Source: Limnephilus marmoratus (taxonomy: Eukaryota; Arthropoda; Insecta; Trichoptera; Limnephilidae). Taken from it: DNA of 64,000 bases. Of this stretch, positions 33,201 to 43,059 are shown piece by piece. The translations under genes and the position numbers were made by a program. The stretch covers positions 31,980,104-32,044,103 of the forward strand of contig OU862917.1 in assembly GCA_917880885.1 (NCBI GenBank), given 5' to 3'. Below the pieces are notes generated by a model that saw nothing but the letters and a program-made list of their open reading frames with translations, had not been told where the DNA came from and ran no database searches. Position 1 is the stretch's first letter. The number at the start of each line of letters is the position of its first letter.

Positions 33201-34008
33201 TCTTTTGAAAGAGATTCTTGTTCTTCGTCATATGAGCTGAGGCGCCTGAGTCTATGTACCAGGCATCATCATAATAAGACGATGCGATAAACACAGCAGC
33301 ATAGGATGAGGTAGGTTTCTGTACCTTGTTTTTGGGATTTGATTTACATTCATGACTCTTATGGCCATATTTGTTACAGGTAAAACATCTCGGACCCTTG
33401 GTTTGTTTCTTGTCATTGTTATGAAACTTTTTATTTACTGCGAAGGCTGTTGTGTTGTTTTCAGAATTTCTCACATCTTGCAATAATTTTGCTTTAACAG
33501 AATCTGCATTTATCTTTGTGCCAGAGCTTTCAATTGCTATAATCATTGGCTGATATGAGTCGGGCAGACCGGAGAGCAGCAAAGTCCCGAGCCACTCGTC
33601 GTCCACTTTGAAGCCAATATTTCGAAGCTTGTGAGCTGTCGACATTATCTTGCTCACATATTCTTCAATATTTTTACATGCACTGAGCGAGGTATTGCAC
33701 AAATCACGCAGCAGACCAACCCGGCGTGTCAGCCCGGAATCATCAAATGCCGCTGCCAGTTTATCCCATACTCCTTTTGCTGTGCTTTCTTCTTGTATGT
33801 GTACATAATTAATAGGATCGACAAGAAGAATAATTTTTGTTTTTGCTTTTGTGTCTTTTTTTGTGTCGATCACTGCCGATGCGTCGGCTGTTATACAATC
33901 CCACAGCTCTTCGTGTTGTAAGTATGTTTTCACTGCAAACTGCCATGTTGCATAGTTCTCACGGCCGGTTAACTTTTCAATTAATGCCAGTGAATTGTTC
34001 GTTGCCAT
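30205..34008 (-). CDS. Copia-type Gag-Pol polyprotein, intact
   Basis: A single 1267-residue frame without stops. The N-terminal Gag-like part (about 1-200, UBN2/DUF4219 type) is followed by a zinc knuckle of CX2CX4HX4C form near residues 208-221, an aspartic protease with DSGAS near 253, and a GAG-pre-integrase HHCC region around HLWHQRMGHLN. The integrase core shows HSDICGP (about 446), TDNG (about 510) and QNGTAERMNR (about 545). The reverse transcriptase opens near KVIGCKWVF (about 803) and has the catalytic YVDDG (about 950). RNase H shows SDADYAN (about 1113) and RRSITGY. The length and order match the copia family. All catalytic signatures I could check are present. The first ATG lies about 150 bp downstream of the 5' LTR, as expected. 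Gag and Pol are in one frame, as in Drosophila copia, so separate Gag output would need splicing or processing (family knowledge, not seen here). Confidence 0.96.
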   Translation of the reverse strand: MATNNSLALIEKLTGRENYATWQFAVKTYLQHEELWDCITADASAVIDTKKDTKAKTKIILLVDPINYVHIQEESTAKGVWDKLAAAFDDSGLTRRVGLLRDLCNTSLSACKNIEEYVSKIMSTAHKLRNIGFKVDDEWLGTLLLSGLPDSYQPMIIAIESSGTKINADSVKAKLLQDVRNSENNTTAFAVNKKFHNNDKKQTKGPRCFTCNKYGHKSHECKSNPKNKVQKPTSSYAAVFIASSYYDDAWYIDSGASAHMTKNKNLFQKKSTPVIKNIRVADNKVLPVQSSGEVSLDVYDDKGKENKILFTNVLHVPELATNLLSVGQIIRNGGQVKFDNSGCVILNSKHQIVATASIVNNMYRLNMPGGHAHMTNVEEQDAYLWHQRMGHLNFHSLMKMAENTKHVTFSNKTENLTCITCKEGKQTRLSFKSEGTRVSKPLELVHSDICGPMETQSLGGARYFITFLDDYSKKIFVYFLRNKSEALGKFKEFRQEVENQLDTHIKILRTDNGLEYDNKNFSDFLKSAGIIHQTTTPYTPEQNGTAERMNRTLVERAKCMLLNAELPKLYWADAIHTAAYIINRSPTRSLLFKTPMEMWCGLKPNVNHMRIFGCEAMVHLPKEKRKKWDPKAHKMIFIGYCDHTKGYRFILPNSRKVIKSRDATFLESSVKRDFVPVELSTKKTEIEEEISKDDDCASESSYESVKGDKSTSDSEYIPDTSMESPEVRSVTLRPRNKCLNLPEESTYLCSFTPEVPETYKEAIGSENKEKWIKSIDEELDAHKKNETWILIEKPPNAKVIGCKWVFRIKEESTGPRFKARLCAKGFAQTAGIDYTETFAPTVRYDSIRLLLSMAVQYNLKIIQLDIKTAFLYGELEETIFMTPPEGLPSEGNVVCKLNKSLYGLKQSPRCWNKKFDSILKKFGFVNSKADMCVYVGQVNNKKCYLCLYVDDGLLFSEDESVLKEITNDLKTVFDVKIVNSVSNFVGMQIEKIGNGIFIHQTKYVEQILNRFNMTDASPNSVPVDPHVKLQKGDGDPENNTPYREAVGSLMHLVTVSRPEIMFAVSLVSRFLNCYNKTHWNAVMKILKYLKDTKEYGLYYSSTSQPPVVTGYSDADYANDPDTRRSITGYVFIKNGAAVTWSSQRQQTVALSTTEAEFMAACAATKEAMWIKQLLCDIGEYKQDTMCLHLDNQSAISVIKNINFHKRCKHIDIKYHFVKEKYYQKIIDLKFVSSDNQYADIFTKALPKDKFQFLRSKLGMHNYSSTST

Positions 34009-34161
34009 TTTTATGCATAAAAAACACCGACTTAAAACACTTTGGAATATGATTTGAGAAAGTCACGTTTTTTTTTTTGGAGTTGAGGTTATTTCTTACT
34101 AATAGTCTTTTCACTGCTAGTTTATCAGAAGAAACTTTCACTGAATATCTCTGGGCTATTT

Positions 34162-34175
34162 CTGGGCCCATAACC
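34162..34175 (-). promoter_or_regulatory. Primer-binding site, internal initiator tRNA-Met type
   Basis: The minus strand reads GGTTATGGGCCCAG directly next to the 5' LTR. The plus strand, CTGGGCCCATAACC, equals the anticodon-loop region of eukaryotic initiator tRNA-Met with its CAT anticodon. Drosophila copia is known to prime from an internal half-tRNA-iMet rather than the tRNA 3' end; this site fits that mode. Confidence 0.88.
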
Positions 34176-34360
34176 TAATGATTTAAACAGAAATAAACTC
34201 TTATATTGTATAATTTGGTTTTATTTACTGATAAGAGGTACACTCGCATTACACTCGCTTTGCAAAAGAAACAGAGAGAATATTGTTACACATATATTTT
34301 AATCACAACAAAAGTCAAGTTAGAGTTGACTGCAAAAGGGCGGGAAATTTAAATCCAACA
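34176..34360 (-). repeat. 5' LTR of copia element
   Basis: This is the upstream LTR for the minus-strand element. It starts TGTTGG on the minus strand, carries the presumed promoter (TAAAATATATG) and ends ..CATTA next to the primer-binding site. It is identical to the copy at 29910-30094. Confidence 0.95.
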
Positions 34361-34663
34361 GATAGTCAAATTAGTTTTTCGATAGCTCAAAAAATGACGA
34401 AGTTGTGAGCTTTCAAAGTGAACATTAGTAAAATGTGTGCAATAGTGTCCCGTGAAGTCACACACAGTACAATATTCATTATTCGAATGGTAGTCCGGCA
34501 GTACGGTCGCGCATGTCCTGTGACGTCACAGGTTTTTCGGTCGGCTGCAAATGTCAATGACGACTTTATCTTAGGTATTTTCCAAAAATTCTCATGTTCT
34601 GTTCCTAGGATGCTCTAATTAATATGATGTATTTGTAAATAACATATAATTTTGTTATACATG

Positions 34664-35320
34664 CGTCCATACGTGTCATCTTTGTTTTCCCGGAAACATA
34701 ATCCGTGTGCAAACATCGGTTTTCATCTTATTTCATACATACTATTCTTGGTTCTGTCACTTGAGATTTTTGATTCACTTGATCGTGCCATGTCTTACAC
34801 GGGCGTCCCCCTTTACCATCAATCTCTTTTACGTCATAATATGTTCTTATTCCTTTAGGGGGCATACATTAATTACGTGAGCAGTTTTTCTTCCAATCTA
34901 GACCCCCCCCCCCCTCCCTTGGTGAGTTAAATTTAGGCCACTTCATATATTCTTTTCAAGTAACGTGAGATTTTGCTGTGCCCCCCCCCCCTCCCCTTTT
35001 TGAGCTCACGTAATTAATGTATGCCCCCTTACTTCATCACATAATGATCATTTGTTCAAGGTTGTCCAAAGTTGTCCATAGGTGACATCCTTGTTTTCCC
35101 GCGGAAAATAATCCATTTGGCAAAGATCGGTGTTCATCTCATTTCATACATACTATTATTTGTTCCTTGAGATAAGATGACCCTACTGAAGTTTTTGATT
35201 CACTTGAACGTGCCGTGTCTTACTCGGGCGTCCCCTACTTCTACCACCATTCACTTCATCGCTCATTTGTTCTAGGTTGTCCAAACCTCATTTTATCTAA
35301 TTTCTAAAAAATTCAGTCTA
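34664..35320. repeat. Direct duplication interrupted by a MITE
   Basis: The block 34664-34850 (CATACGTGTCATCTTTGTTTTC, TTTTTGATTCACTTGATCGTG, GGGCGTCCCC) recurs at about 35080-35260 with substitutions (CTTGTTTTCCCGCGG, TTTTTGATTCACTTGAACGTG, GGGCGTCCCC). The PIF-like MITE lies between the copies. Non-coding. Confidence 0.75.
34858..35028. mobile_element. PIF/Harbinger-like MITE, copy 1
   Basis: 171 bp with inverted ends GGGGGCATACATTAATTACG / CGTAATTAATGTATGCCCCC and a TTA duplication (34855-34857, 35029-35031). The 3-bp TTA/TAA target is typical of PIF/Harbinger. The interior contains two C-runs. Confidence 0.85.
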
Positions 35321-36359
35321 CTTTCATCCTTCTTCTGCCGTACATCAGAGTTGGCATCACCCCATTGAGGACTACACTAGCCTTGCTCCATGTATGGACA
35401 TCGTTTTTATTATCTCGATTAGTCCCCCATTGATGGAGGTTATTCCGTGTAATACGGGCTTAAGACTTTTGTATGTTTCATTACTACATTGGGTGGACTG
35501 CTACCCCACCATCCCCCGAGGGAACCATTGCGCCCCCTGGCGGGCGGAGGGAACGGGGGCAATGGGGAGAGGGGGACTCGCGGGGCAGGTTGGCAATAGT
35601 TTCAACTCACCCCGATTTACCTTATTCGGAGATCAGTGATGGAAATGAATGGGAGACCCCTTGCATCACAGTGGTACGCGGGGCGCATGTGCACATGTAC
35701 CTAGCCGTACCATATTACCGTACTTGTCGGGTGGCAATTCTGCAAAATTTGCTGCAACAATTTTAAGTACCTGTAATCTGTAATACAACTAAAGAAATTA
35801 TAAAAAGTATTGTGTTGACATAACAATGTAGATGTCCCTGTCTCCATCTACCTACTTACTATGTACCTATCCTATCTGATAATATGTGCCAATGTTACCT
35901 GTGTGTGACATTTGGATTAATAACTCAGAGGAACTAGTTAGTCTATTGAAGTAATCGGTGCAATAATCAACTGATATCTCAGTTCTTTAATATCGACTGT
36001 GCTAAAGAAGCCTCTGTGCAATGACCACCTCTATAGTGATCTCTCAGTGTGTTTAATTGGAGTCTATTGAAGGTGCAATTATCACCTCCTATGGTATCTC
36101 GGTCACTTTAACGTCGATTCTTACGGAAAATTGTGCGGTGCTCAACCCCGTGATCCCTCGGAGTCGTGATATCGAACCTCACAATAACGTGCTCTGTGAA
36201 ATTAAGTTAAGCAGATTCCTTCCCAGTGTCCACTGTTCACCAAGCTTTTCTAAAAGTTGTGTCGTTTTGAAAACCGATGTATATTTTTTTTTATTTCAGT
36301 CCTTTGATTTATCTACATATGTAAAAAAGGTAGACTAAGGATACTAATTTCTACAGCAT
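35321..36359. other. Non-coding, nothing recognised
   Basis: A GC-rich stretch at 35500-35600 generates overlapping frames up to 97 codons. CTCTATAGTGATCTCTCAG and CTCCTATGGTATCTCGGTC hint at a weak duplication near 36030-36110. Confidence 0.35.
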
Positions 36360-36438
36360 GTATGTCGGACGAATATCTACAGCTCATATGTTGGACCAAT
36401 ATCTATGAACTTCAGAGTGAGCACTAATATCTACAGAG

Positions 36439-36738
36439 CAGTGGCGGCTCGTGACTTTTGGGTGTGCTAGAGTGCTGATATTAAAAAAAATGGCTTTATT
36501 GATGTTGTTGTAGCCGAAAAAAAATTTTTTTTTTTTTTTTGAAAATCGGTTTTTTGTATGAAAAATTTCAGAAAGTTTCAGTTTGGCGGTGCGCCGCACC
36601 GATTTCCTGAAAAATCTTCATACAAAACACCAATTTTTGAAAAAAAAAAAAAATTATTTTTCGCATACGACAACATCCATGATGCCATTTTTTTAATATT
36701 AGCACCCTAGCACATCCAAAAGTCACGAGCCGCCACTG
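36439..36738. mobile_element. hAT-like MITE with CAGTGGCGG ends, copy 2
   Basis: A 300-bp element starting CAGTGGCGGCTCGTGAC and ending GTCACGAGCCGCCACTG: perfect terminal inverted repeats, with nearly the entire element forming a long hairpin. The target duplication CTACAGAG is perfect at 36431-36438 and 36739-36746. It lies inside the AGATATT motif array. Confidence 0.92.
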
Positions 36739-36882
36739 CTACAGAGCTAAGGTCGGACGAATATCTATGACGATCCCAGTAGTGACTTATATCTATGGAG
36801 CGTAGATTGGACTAATATCTACAGAGGGCGGCTGAGCAATAGGTTGTATGGAAAAGTATAAATTACTTCAATTACGTAATTA

Positions 36883-36904
36883 CTAACCTAACCTAACCTA
36901 ACCC
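36883..36904. repeat. Short interstitial (CCTAA)n telomere-like tract
   Basis: Four CCTAA units (complement of TTAGG, the common insect telomere repeat). It lies at the centre of the AGATATT array. Too short to suggest a real telomere. Confidence 0.7.
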
Positions 36905-37110
36905 AACCTCTGCCAGTGCTTTAGATATTCGTCCACACTTTGGTTCTCATAGATATTAGTCAGCCGTTTGAGCTGTAGATATTCGTCCTCACTTTGGTTC
37001 TCATAGATATTATTAGTCAGCAGTTTGAGCTGTAGATATTCGTCCTCACTTTGGTTCTCATAGATATTATCCGATTTGTTCAGTTTTTGGAATTCCTGTA
37101 GATATTAGTA

Positions 37111-37803
37111 GATACCACCAAAAAGGTATATATACAAAGTACGTAATGCAAAAAAAGAATATAAGTAAATTACCGGGAGAATCGTATGTAGATAATAATA
37201 ATGTTATTTTTTTTATTTTTTATAATGTTAGCGATTATGACAGTGAGATACGATAAATTTTACATTGTATGACGTATTTCTAATACATCGGGCGAAAACA
37301 GACAAATCCTATATTTTAGAGGTGAATTTTGCAATAACTCGCTTGTGGGGAATAAAACTAATATAAATAGGATTAATTTTTAAGTAAAATGTTAAGTTAA
37401 TTGTAGAGTAAAGAATATTAAATAATATAAAAGTTGGATTACATATGCCTAACCCGGGAGTTGCTGTGTTTGTTTATACATATAAAAAATGATATAAGTT
37501 GTCAGTGATATGGATTGGCTACTAGACAATGGTATAATATAATTTATCAACAGTGCATACTGCCGTCATTGCCGTTTAGAAGATGGGTAATTAAATATTG
37601 GTGACGCCAGCGTTTGCCCAGCACAAATGAATATTGCATCACCTGCTTATAAAAATGGTCAACATTATTTTAAGTACCAACCTAGGTCATTTCATTGTGT
37701 TGTGTCCAGTTAATATATATATATATATATATTGTCCACCAATTAATTGCAAGTTTTACCCTTTTATCAAATTTTGACATAAGACAGTAAAATTTATATT
37801 TTT
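37111..37803. other. AT-rich spacer
   Basis: No frame over 60 codons; holds only the (TA)n tract. Confidence 0.5.
37708..37732. repeat. (TA)n microsatellite
   Basis: About ten TA units, ending ATATTG. Confidence 0.9.
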
Positions 37804-38122
37804 ACTAGCTTTTGCCCCCGGCTAGTACCTACTTTAAATAAATTTATCAACTTAAAGATTTTCAAAAACAGAATCCTGATTTAACAATCATTGTTTTGCA
37901 AAATGTCATTCTCAAACACACGAACTGTCAAACGTGCGATAGTCGTTAGGTTTTCTGAAATTATCTAATTTTCCGCGCAATTTTCTTATTTTTTCTCTCC
38001 GTAAGAACCATCCTCGTACTTCAAGGAATATCTAAAAAAAGAATTAGCGAAATCGGTTCAGCTGCTCTCGAGATTTGCGCTTAGCAACACATTTAACGAT
38101 TCATTTTTTATATATAAGATAA
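37804..38122 (+). repeat. ACTAGC-type dispersed repeat (single copy here)
   Basis: Starts ACTAGCTTTTGCCCCCGGC and ends with AATCGGTTCAGCTGCTCTCG, then CGATTCATTTTTTATATATA. The ending is typical of abundant insect repeats of this class. Non-coding. Confidence 0.6.
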
Positions 38123-38466
38123 ATAATTTTGAAATTCTCAATCATTTAGGAAAAGTAATGTTTCGAATTAAATTGAATAAAATCGCAGCCCTACGACTAG
38201 TGGTTAGGGGATGGGAGCAGGGGAGCGGAATGGACGTGCTCAGGTGGGATCGGCCAGTTCGTTTTAGGATCAATTGATAACTGCTAAATATTTTACCAGC
38301 GGCCCTCATCTTCTTTAATTTATTGCTTCGTATTTATTATCCTTCGACCGGCTGCTTGTATTTACGAGTATTTTTATTCACTTTTTAAAATATTCAAATA
38401 GCTTAAATTCCAGTATTTTTGTATCCGTTTTAGAAAGTTTTCATAGTAGAATACGATTTGGTATCA

Positions 38467-38718
38467 GGGTCCTAGGTACACTCGATCGATAAGGATTGAT
38501 AGAATAACTTTCGGGAACTTCTCGTCGTTTCCTAGGATGACAGCAGATCGCTAATGAATAAGTAACATAGTGTAAGTTTTCACAATGACTAAGTGATTTT
38601 AATATATTCGACGTCAACTGTAGTTTGTACGTTAGCGATCTGCAGTCATTCTAGGAAACAATGAGAAGTTATCGTAAGTTATCCTATCAATCCTTATTGA
38701 TCGACCATGCTAGGACCC
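38467..38718. mobile_element. Foldback MITE with GATCGATAAGGATTG arms, copy 1
   Basis: 252 bp. The left arm (GGGTCCTAG..TCGATCGATAAGGATTGAT..TTTCCTAGGATGAC..AGATCGCTAA) is mirrored by the right arm over about 100 bp with scattered mismatches. A copy lies at 51591-51797. Confidence 0.85.
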
Positions 38719-39362
38719 AAGGGGAATAATTAAGGGGAACGGTTGCGCGGCCCGATTCGTACAAAACTTACATTTAAATTTGAGGCCGAAATACCCTGCC
38801 AAATTTAAAAATTATTTATTTATTTGTGTTTTTAATTATAAAATATAGGCTAATCAAGAATTAAATTTTCACGATTTTACAGGCAATTATTTTTAATTAC
38901 AAATAATTATATTAATTAATAATAATTAATTACAAATAACCGATTTACGTTGTCAAATTTCTCAGAAATTTGTCGTAAGTACTTACATAAATTAAAATTA
39001 TTCCCAAAAACACTTATTTTTAAATTATTTATTTTATTTTTCAAAAACACAGCAGATAAGGCTATATATATATTTTTAATAATTAATACAAATTCACAAA
39101 AAATGCCAAAGTTACTCTAAAATCATAGCAGCGGACAGGGTAGAATCACGTCAGAGTTGATATGTTAGTTTTTTGTGATGTTAGTACACGTCCACTGTTA
39201 TACCTATATTTGAACAATATTTATCGAAGGTCTACCTAATCTGTCGTGTATGTCTGCATGGTTTCGGATTTATATGGGTTTCTACTAATATTCTCTTATT
39301 CACTATAAAATGTTAATGCGAGTCCGCAGGTCATGATTTTTTAAATCATAGTTTTAAAGTGC
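38719..39362. other. AT-rich spacer
   Basis: Contains AATTTGAGGCCGAAATA (38778), shared with 26407. Otherwise nothing recognised. Confidence 0.45.
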
Positions 39363-39370
39363 GTACATAC

Positions 39371-39687
39371 CAAAGATATTCAAATACAAAAGAGATATGC
39401 TATGGTTTCCGCGGAACTGTCGGCGGACTACGCCCTAATTTGCATACAAAAATAATTTGTTCATTTCGTTGATTTTTTGAAGATGTGCATTAGTAATGGT
39501 TAACAATATTGTTTGAATACGGAAAGAATTCGTTCATTTAGTTTAACGTTCATTTGGTATATTCGTTAATTTATTTGTTCATTTAGTTTATTTGTTAATT
39601 GGTAAACTATATCGGCGACACCCGGAAGCGCAATCCCACATAGTAAAATCTGCAGATGGCACATCTACTTATATTTCAATACCTTTG
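39371..39687. mobile_element. hAT-like MITE, copy 2
   Basis: A 317-bp relative of the element at 6359-6684 with the same CAAAGATATT terminus and interior. It is flanked by the perfect 8-bp duplication GTACATAC (39363-39370, 39688-39695), which defines the element boundaries independently of copy 1. Confidence 0.88.
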
Positions 39688-40117
39688 GTACATACCTATA
39701 TAGGTAGATATGTACGCACTTTAAAACTATAGGTATATATATACATACGATTATATATTCGTCATATTATATTATGTCCACATTATATTATTATCATTGT
39801 TTTTTAATATAAAACGCACTTTAGGCAAACGTTCGCAAAGCTGCGCTGTGTAAATTAACTGCTAATATTATTATTATTAATAATCATTTTTCAAAATCAA
39901 TTTCTCAACATATTCAGAATCGACTTTTGCCAAATGGATCATTGACCCTGGTCCCTCCGAGAACCCTTTCATTGAAATTCTGGTAAAACCTACGCAACAT
40001 TACAAAGATTACATTTCGTCAGTTATTAGAGGTTTTTCGTACATTAATTTGGTTTTTGGTTGAGGAAAAAACCTCACTAACTTTTGTATAAGAAATATTC
40101 ACTTAAAGATTACTAAT

Positions 40118-40247
40118 GGTTGGTTTCTTCATTTACCGAGAATGCTAAATGCAATGCTAATTGTAAAAGTAAATGGTTAAATGCATAGAATTTTTAAATT
40201 TCGATCGTTTACTTTTACAATTAGCAATGCATTTAGCATTCTCTAAG
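40118..40247. mobile_element. Foldback hairpin element, copy 2
   Basis: Same arms as 26945-27091 but with several substitutions, and the right end stops at CATTCTC, lacking the terminal GGTAAATG..CCACC part. It is joined head to tail with copy 3. Confidence 0.85.
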
Positions 40248-40386
40248 GGTGGGTTTCTTCATTTACCGAGAATGCTAAATGCAATGCTAATTAAACGGTC
40301 AAATGCATAGAAAATTTTAAATTTCGATCGCTTAATTTTACAATTAGCATTGCATTTAGCATTCTCGGTAAATGAAGAAACCCACC
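40248..40386. mobile_element. Foldback hairpin element, copy 3
   Basis: 139 bp, both terminal GGTGGGTTTCTTC arms intact. An 8-bp deletion in the left arm removes TGTAAAAG-like sequence, so the stem has a bulge. Confidence 0.88.
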
Positions 40387-41757
40387 TAAATCTAAATTAT
40401 TGCATACAAGCTCTAGGTATAATTACTAACCATTTTCTCTAATTAGTTATTCGACTTTTTCTCAACAAGGTTAATTATTTAAGAAATTTACAAATTCAGT
40501 TAATATTCAAGTTTAATGTTCGTTTACCTCGAGGAATGTAATATGAGCGCCCGTTGAGTTCTAATATGATATATTTACAATATTGCTGTTGTATATTTTG
40601 ACGATATTCGCAAATCTTAAGAATTCAAGTGGAATTTGCTTAATTTAATGAAAATTTGGGAATAAGGATCCAATCAGAAATATTATCTATTAGCAGTGGC
40701 TGTAGTGAATTTTTGATATCTTTCTTTTACCACACCAAATTTGAGTCTGTATGTTTTGAGTGAAACGAAAATTTTCCAATCTTTGGAACATAATTTGGAC
40801 ATTTATCGCATGAGAATTAAAGTGTAGTTTAACCACTTGTTTTTGTGCTCGACTTGTATTACTCCTTCCTACACGGCCAAATTCTAATAAAAATATATAA
40901 TACATATTATATGATTAATTGATCTAAAGATCGCTTATAATAGATGCTTCAGGTCAGCTTCCCTAACATAAATGCATTTTCTACCGATTACCACCTTCTC
41001 ATTTCCAGTTTATACTCTCCTATGACAGGTGAAATAAAAATTTCTCTTCAGTTTTTTCATTGAATTTAATCATTGATTTTTTAGTGAAACTCGCGTTAAT
41101 TTTGGAGAAATTTTCGTTATTTTAAGACAAAATTCTGTTTATTTTTTGTGGAATTTTTGGGAAGAGCGGTGCTATTTTTCGGTATAATAGGTGGTATTTT
41201 GCGCAACAGTGATATTTTTGGTATTTTGAATCAAAAAACCGGCTTTCAAAGTTATTAAAAATATTTCTTAGTAAATCGCTAAATTAATTATTACCTACAC
41301 AAGTATGTAGCTAGCTGCTTTCTATTTCAAAACTATTCATATCAAAACCATAGATAAATAAATATTTAGATTGTATTTTCTTATTAAATTACCAGGAAAT
41401 CGCGTGAAAATACGAAAAGGCGTTGTTTTCCGGAAAATGCGCGTAAATAAACGCAAAATTTCAGGTACCTACCCGTAATGAACATTTCCCAATTACGTAG
41501 AAGAGCTGACTGCTTCAAAATGTTCATTAATAAAACTAGAAAATGAAAATTAGAGCTACATTTTGATTTTTGCGATTTATTATTCAATCTGCCATTGATT
41601 CTGGATAGATTTAAATAACTAGAAATCCAATCGTCAAAGAAGACATAGTAACAAACATGGGAAAACCCAAATAAATTGAATAAAATCCTTGTAGACTATC
41701 CCCCTTTCTTTACCCCACATTTTATGTATATAAACCGTAGATTGGGAAACAATTGCA
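40387..41757. other. AT-rich spacer
   Basis: Frames of 67-71 codons on the minus strand lack motifs. No repeats shared with other parts of the window. Confidence 0.45.
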
Positions 41758-41800
41758 CCAGTCTGAAGATGGCCTTAACAGGCTGAAATCGGCTACGCTC
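41758..41800 (+). ncRNA. Hammerhead-like motif 2
   Basis: CTGAAGA, then GGCC-TTAACA-GGCT, then GAAATCGG, followed by AAATAAATTAAGTTGAAATA like the motif at 54340. The extra base before the stem is T. Confidence 0.4.
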
Positions 41801-43059
41801 ACAAATAAATTAAGTTGAAATAAATTTTGTATTTGTTACATTATATTATTATAATGGAATTCCACCATGAATTATTGTCAGTATTAAAAAATGGAAATAT
41901 TAAATTTATTCTTATTCTTCTGTATATTTATATAAAATAACTTCACGCCCTTTGACAGGCACCTAGTGATTAACGATATTAATTTGGAAGCAATTTGGAA
42001 ACCACACAAGTATACAAATTCCAAATTCCGAATTCCTCTCTTCCCTTATTTCTGCTCATCGGGAACTCGGGATAACCTTTTACAATTAAATAATTTATTC
42101 TCGGTGTGTGCTTCTTTCTTTCAATTTTAACGTTGCCAAATTGAATTATAAATTGACTTAAATATCTGTCCGATCCCGTTTAATTTATTACACACATAAA
42201 GAGAAATGCGCCGTGGATCTAAAGCCCTCCATAAAATCTATCCTTACAATTTTCAGAAATAATTACTTTTTCAAGACGTTCCACCGTAAATTCTGAATGG
42301 CGCTAACTTTATAGCCGGCTTAAGTTGACATTATTTTTAATAAACGCGTAAAATAACACCTGCATTTAAAAAAAGTGATTTATTTTCTGGAATAACTTCT
42401 CATTCTCTTTTATAAAATAAAAGCTTTTTACTGTTTTCATTTTTGTGTGTGTAATTTTACTGATTTTCGGTCTCTATTTCATTTTGTATCAATTTTCGAG
42501 AGCTTCTCCTCTTTGCAAATAAGGGTAATCTGTCTGATGGATTTCCGCTTGAGTCACTGAACAGAAAATCAATAGAAGCGATACAAAGTTTTCTCTTCAT
42601 CATGTGGCCTCATGAAGTTTCCCAAATCGGGAGGCCACAATCTCGCTGGCTCCAGACGATTGAGAGTAGTTGGGACTTATGTGAGTAGGTACCATACAAG
42701 AGTCCTAACTTGGAACTTGTTTGGTACCTACTAACATAAAAATTTGAAAGTACAGTTTGTCAAATAAGAGTAGAAAATATATGAGGGCACCACTGTTGAT
42801 CAAATGGCAATACTAAACACATAACTCATGGTGTTAAAGTAAAGCTGTGTAACCTACATTTTTATAAAAAATTAAAAAGGCATAGTGGTGGAAAAAATAT
42901 TTTTTCATTGCAGTATAGACCCGCCGATCTCAAAATTAGAATTGCGTATAGATATATTATTATTATACCTTTGCAATTTTGTGTTAACTTAATGAAGAAT
43001 AACTATAATGTAATAAAATATAAAGCACAGTTTAGACATTGCTCACATTTATTTAATAC
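41801..43059. other. AT-rich, possibly host sequence
   Basis: Apart from the SINE-C scrap at 42600, the stretch 41940-42420 is not repeated within the window and may be host intergenic or intronic DNA. Confidence 0.4.
42600..42690 (+). repeat. SINE-C 3' fragment, diverged
   Basis: CTCGCTGGCTCCAGACGATTG compares with CTCACTGGCTCCAGGCGATTG in the SINE-C at 57545. Only the 3' section is present. Confidence 0.5.

Larger units (their letters stand above)
29910..34360 (-). mobile_element. Complete Ty1/copia LTR retrotransposon
   Basis: A 4451-bp element with two 185-bp LTRs that read identical base for base, flanked by the 5-bp target duplication GATAG (29905-29909 and 34361-34365). Reading on the minus strand, the order is 5' LTR, primer-binding site, short leader, one gag-pol frame, a purine-rich tract and 3' LTR. 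The minus-strand LTR begins TGTTGGATTT, contains a TATA-like TAAAATATATG and an AATAAA signal. Every part needed for autonomous retrotransposition is present and unbroken. Identical LTRs imply a recent insertion, because both are copied from one template. Assignment to copia follows from the domain order protease-integrase-RT-RNase H in the polyprotein. Confidence 0.97.
36360..37110. repeat. AGATATT motif array in both orientations
   Basis: GACGAATATCTACAGCTC, GACCAATATCTATGAAC and GCACTAATATCTACAGAG on the left; on the right about three tandem units of about 57 bp with GTAGATATTCGTCCTCAC and TTCTCATAGATATTA. The two halves are inverted relative to each other around 36850. A MITE interrupts the left half. 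Confidence 0.8.

Noticed and set aside
30437..34052. Many plus-strand frames of 61-96 codons
   Set aside because: All lie antisense to the copia gag-pol frame and have no independent support.
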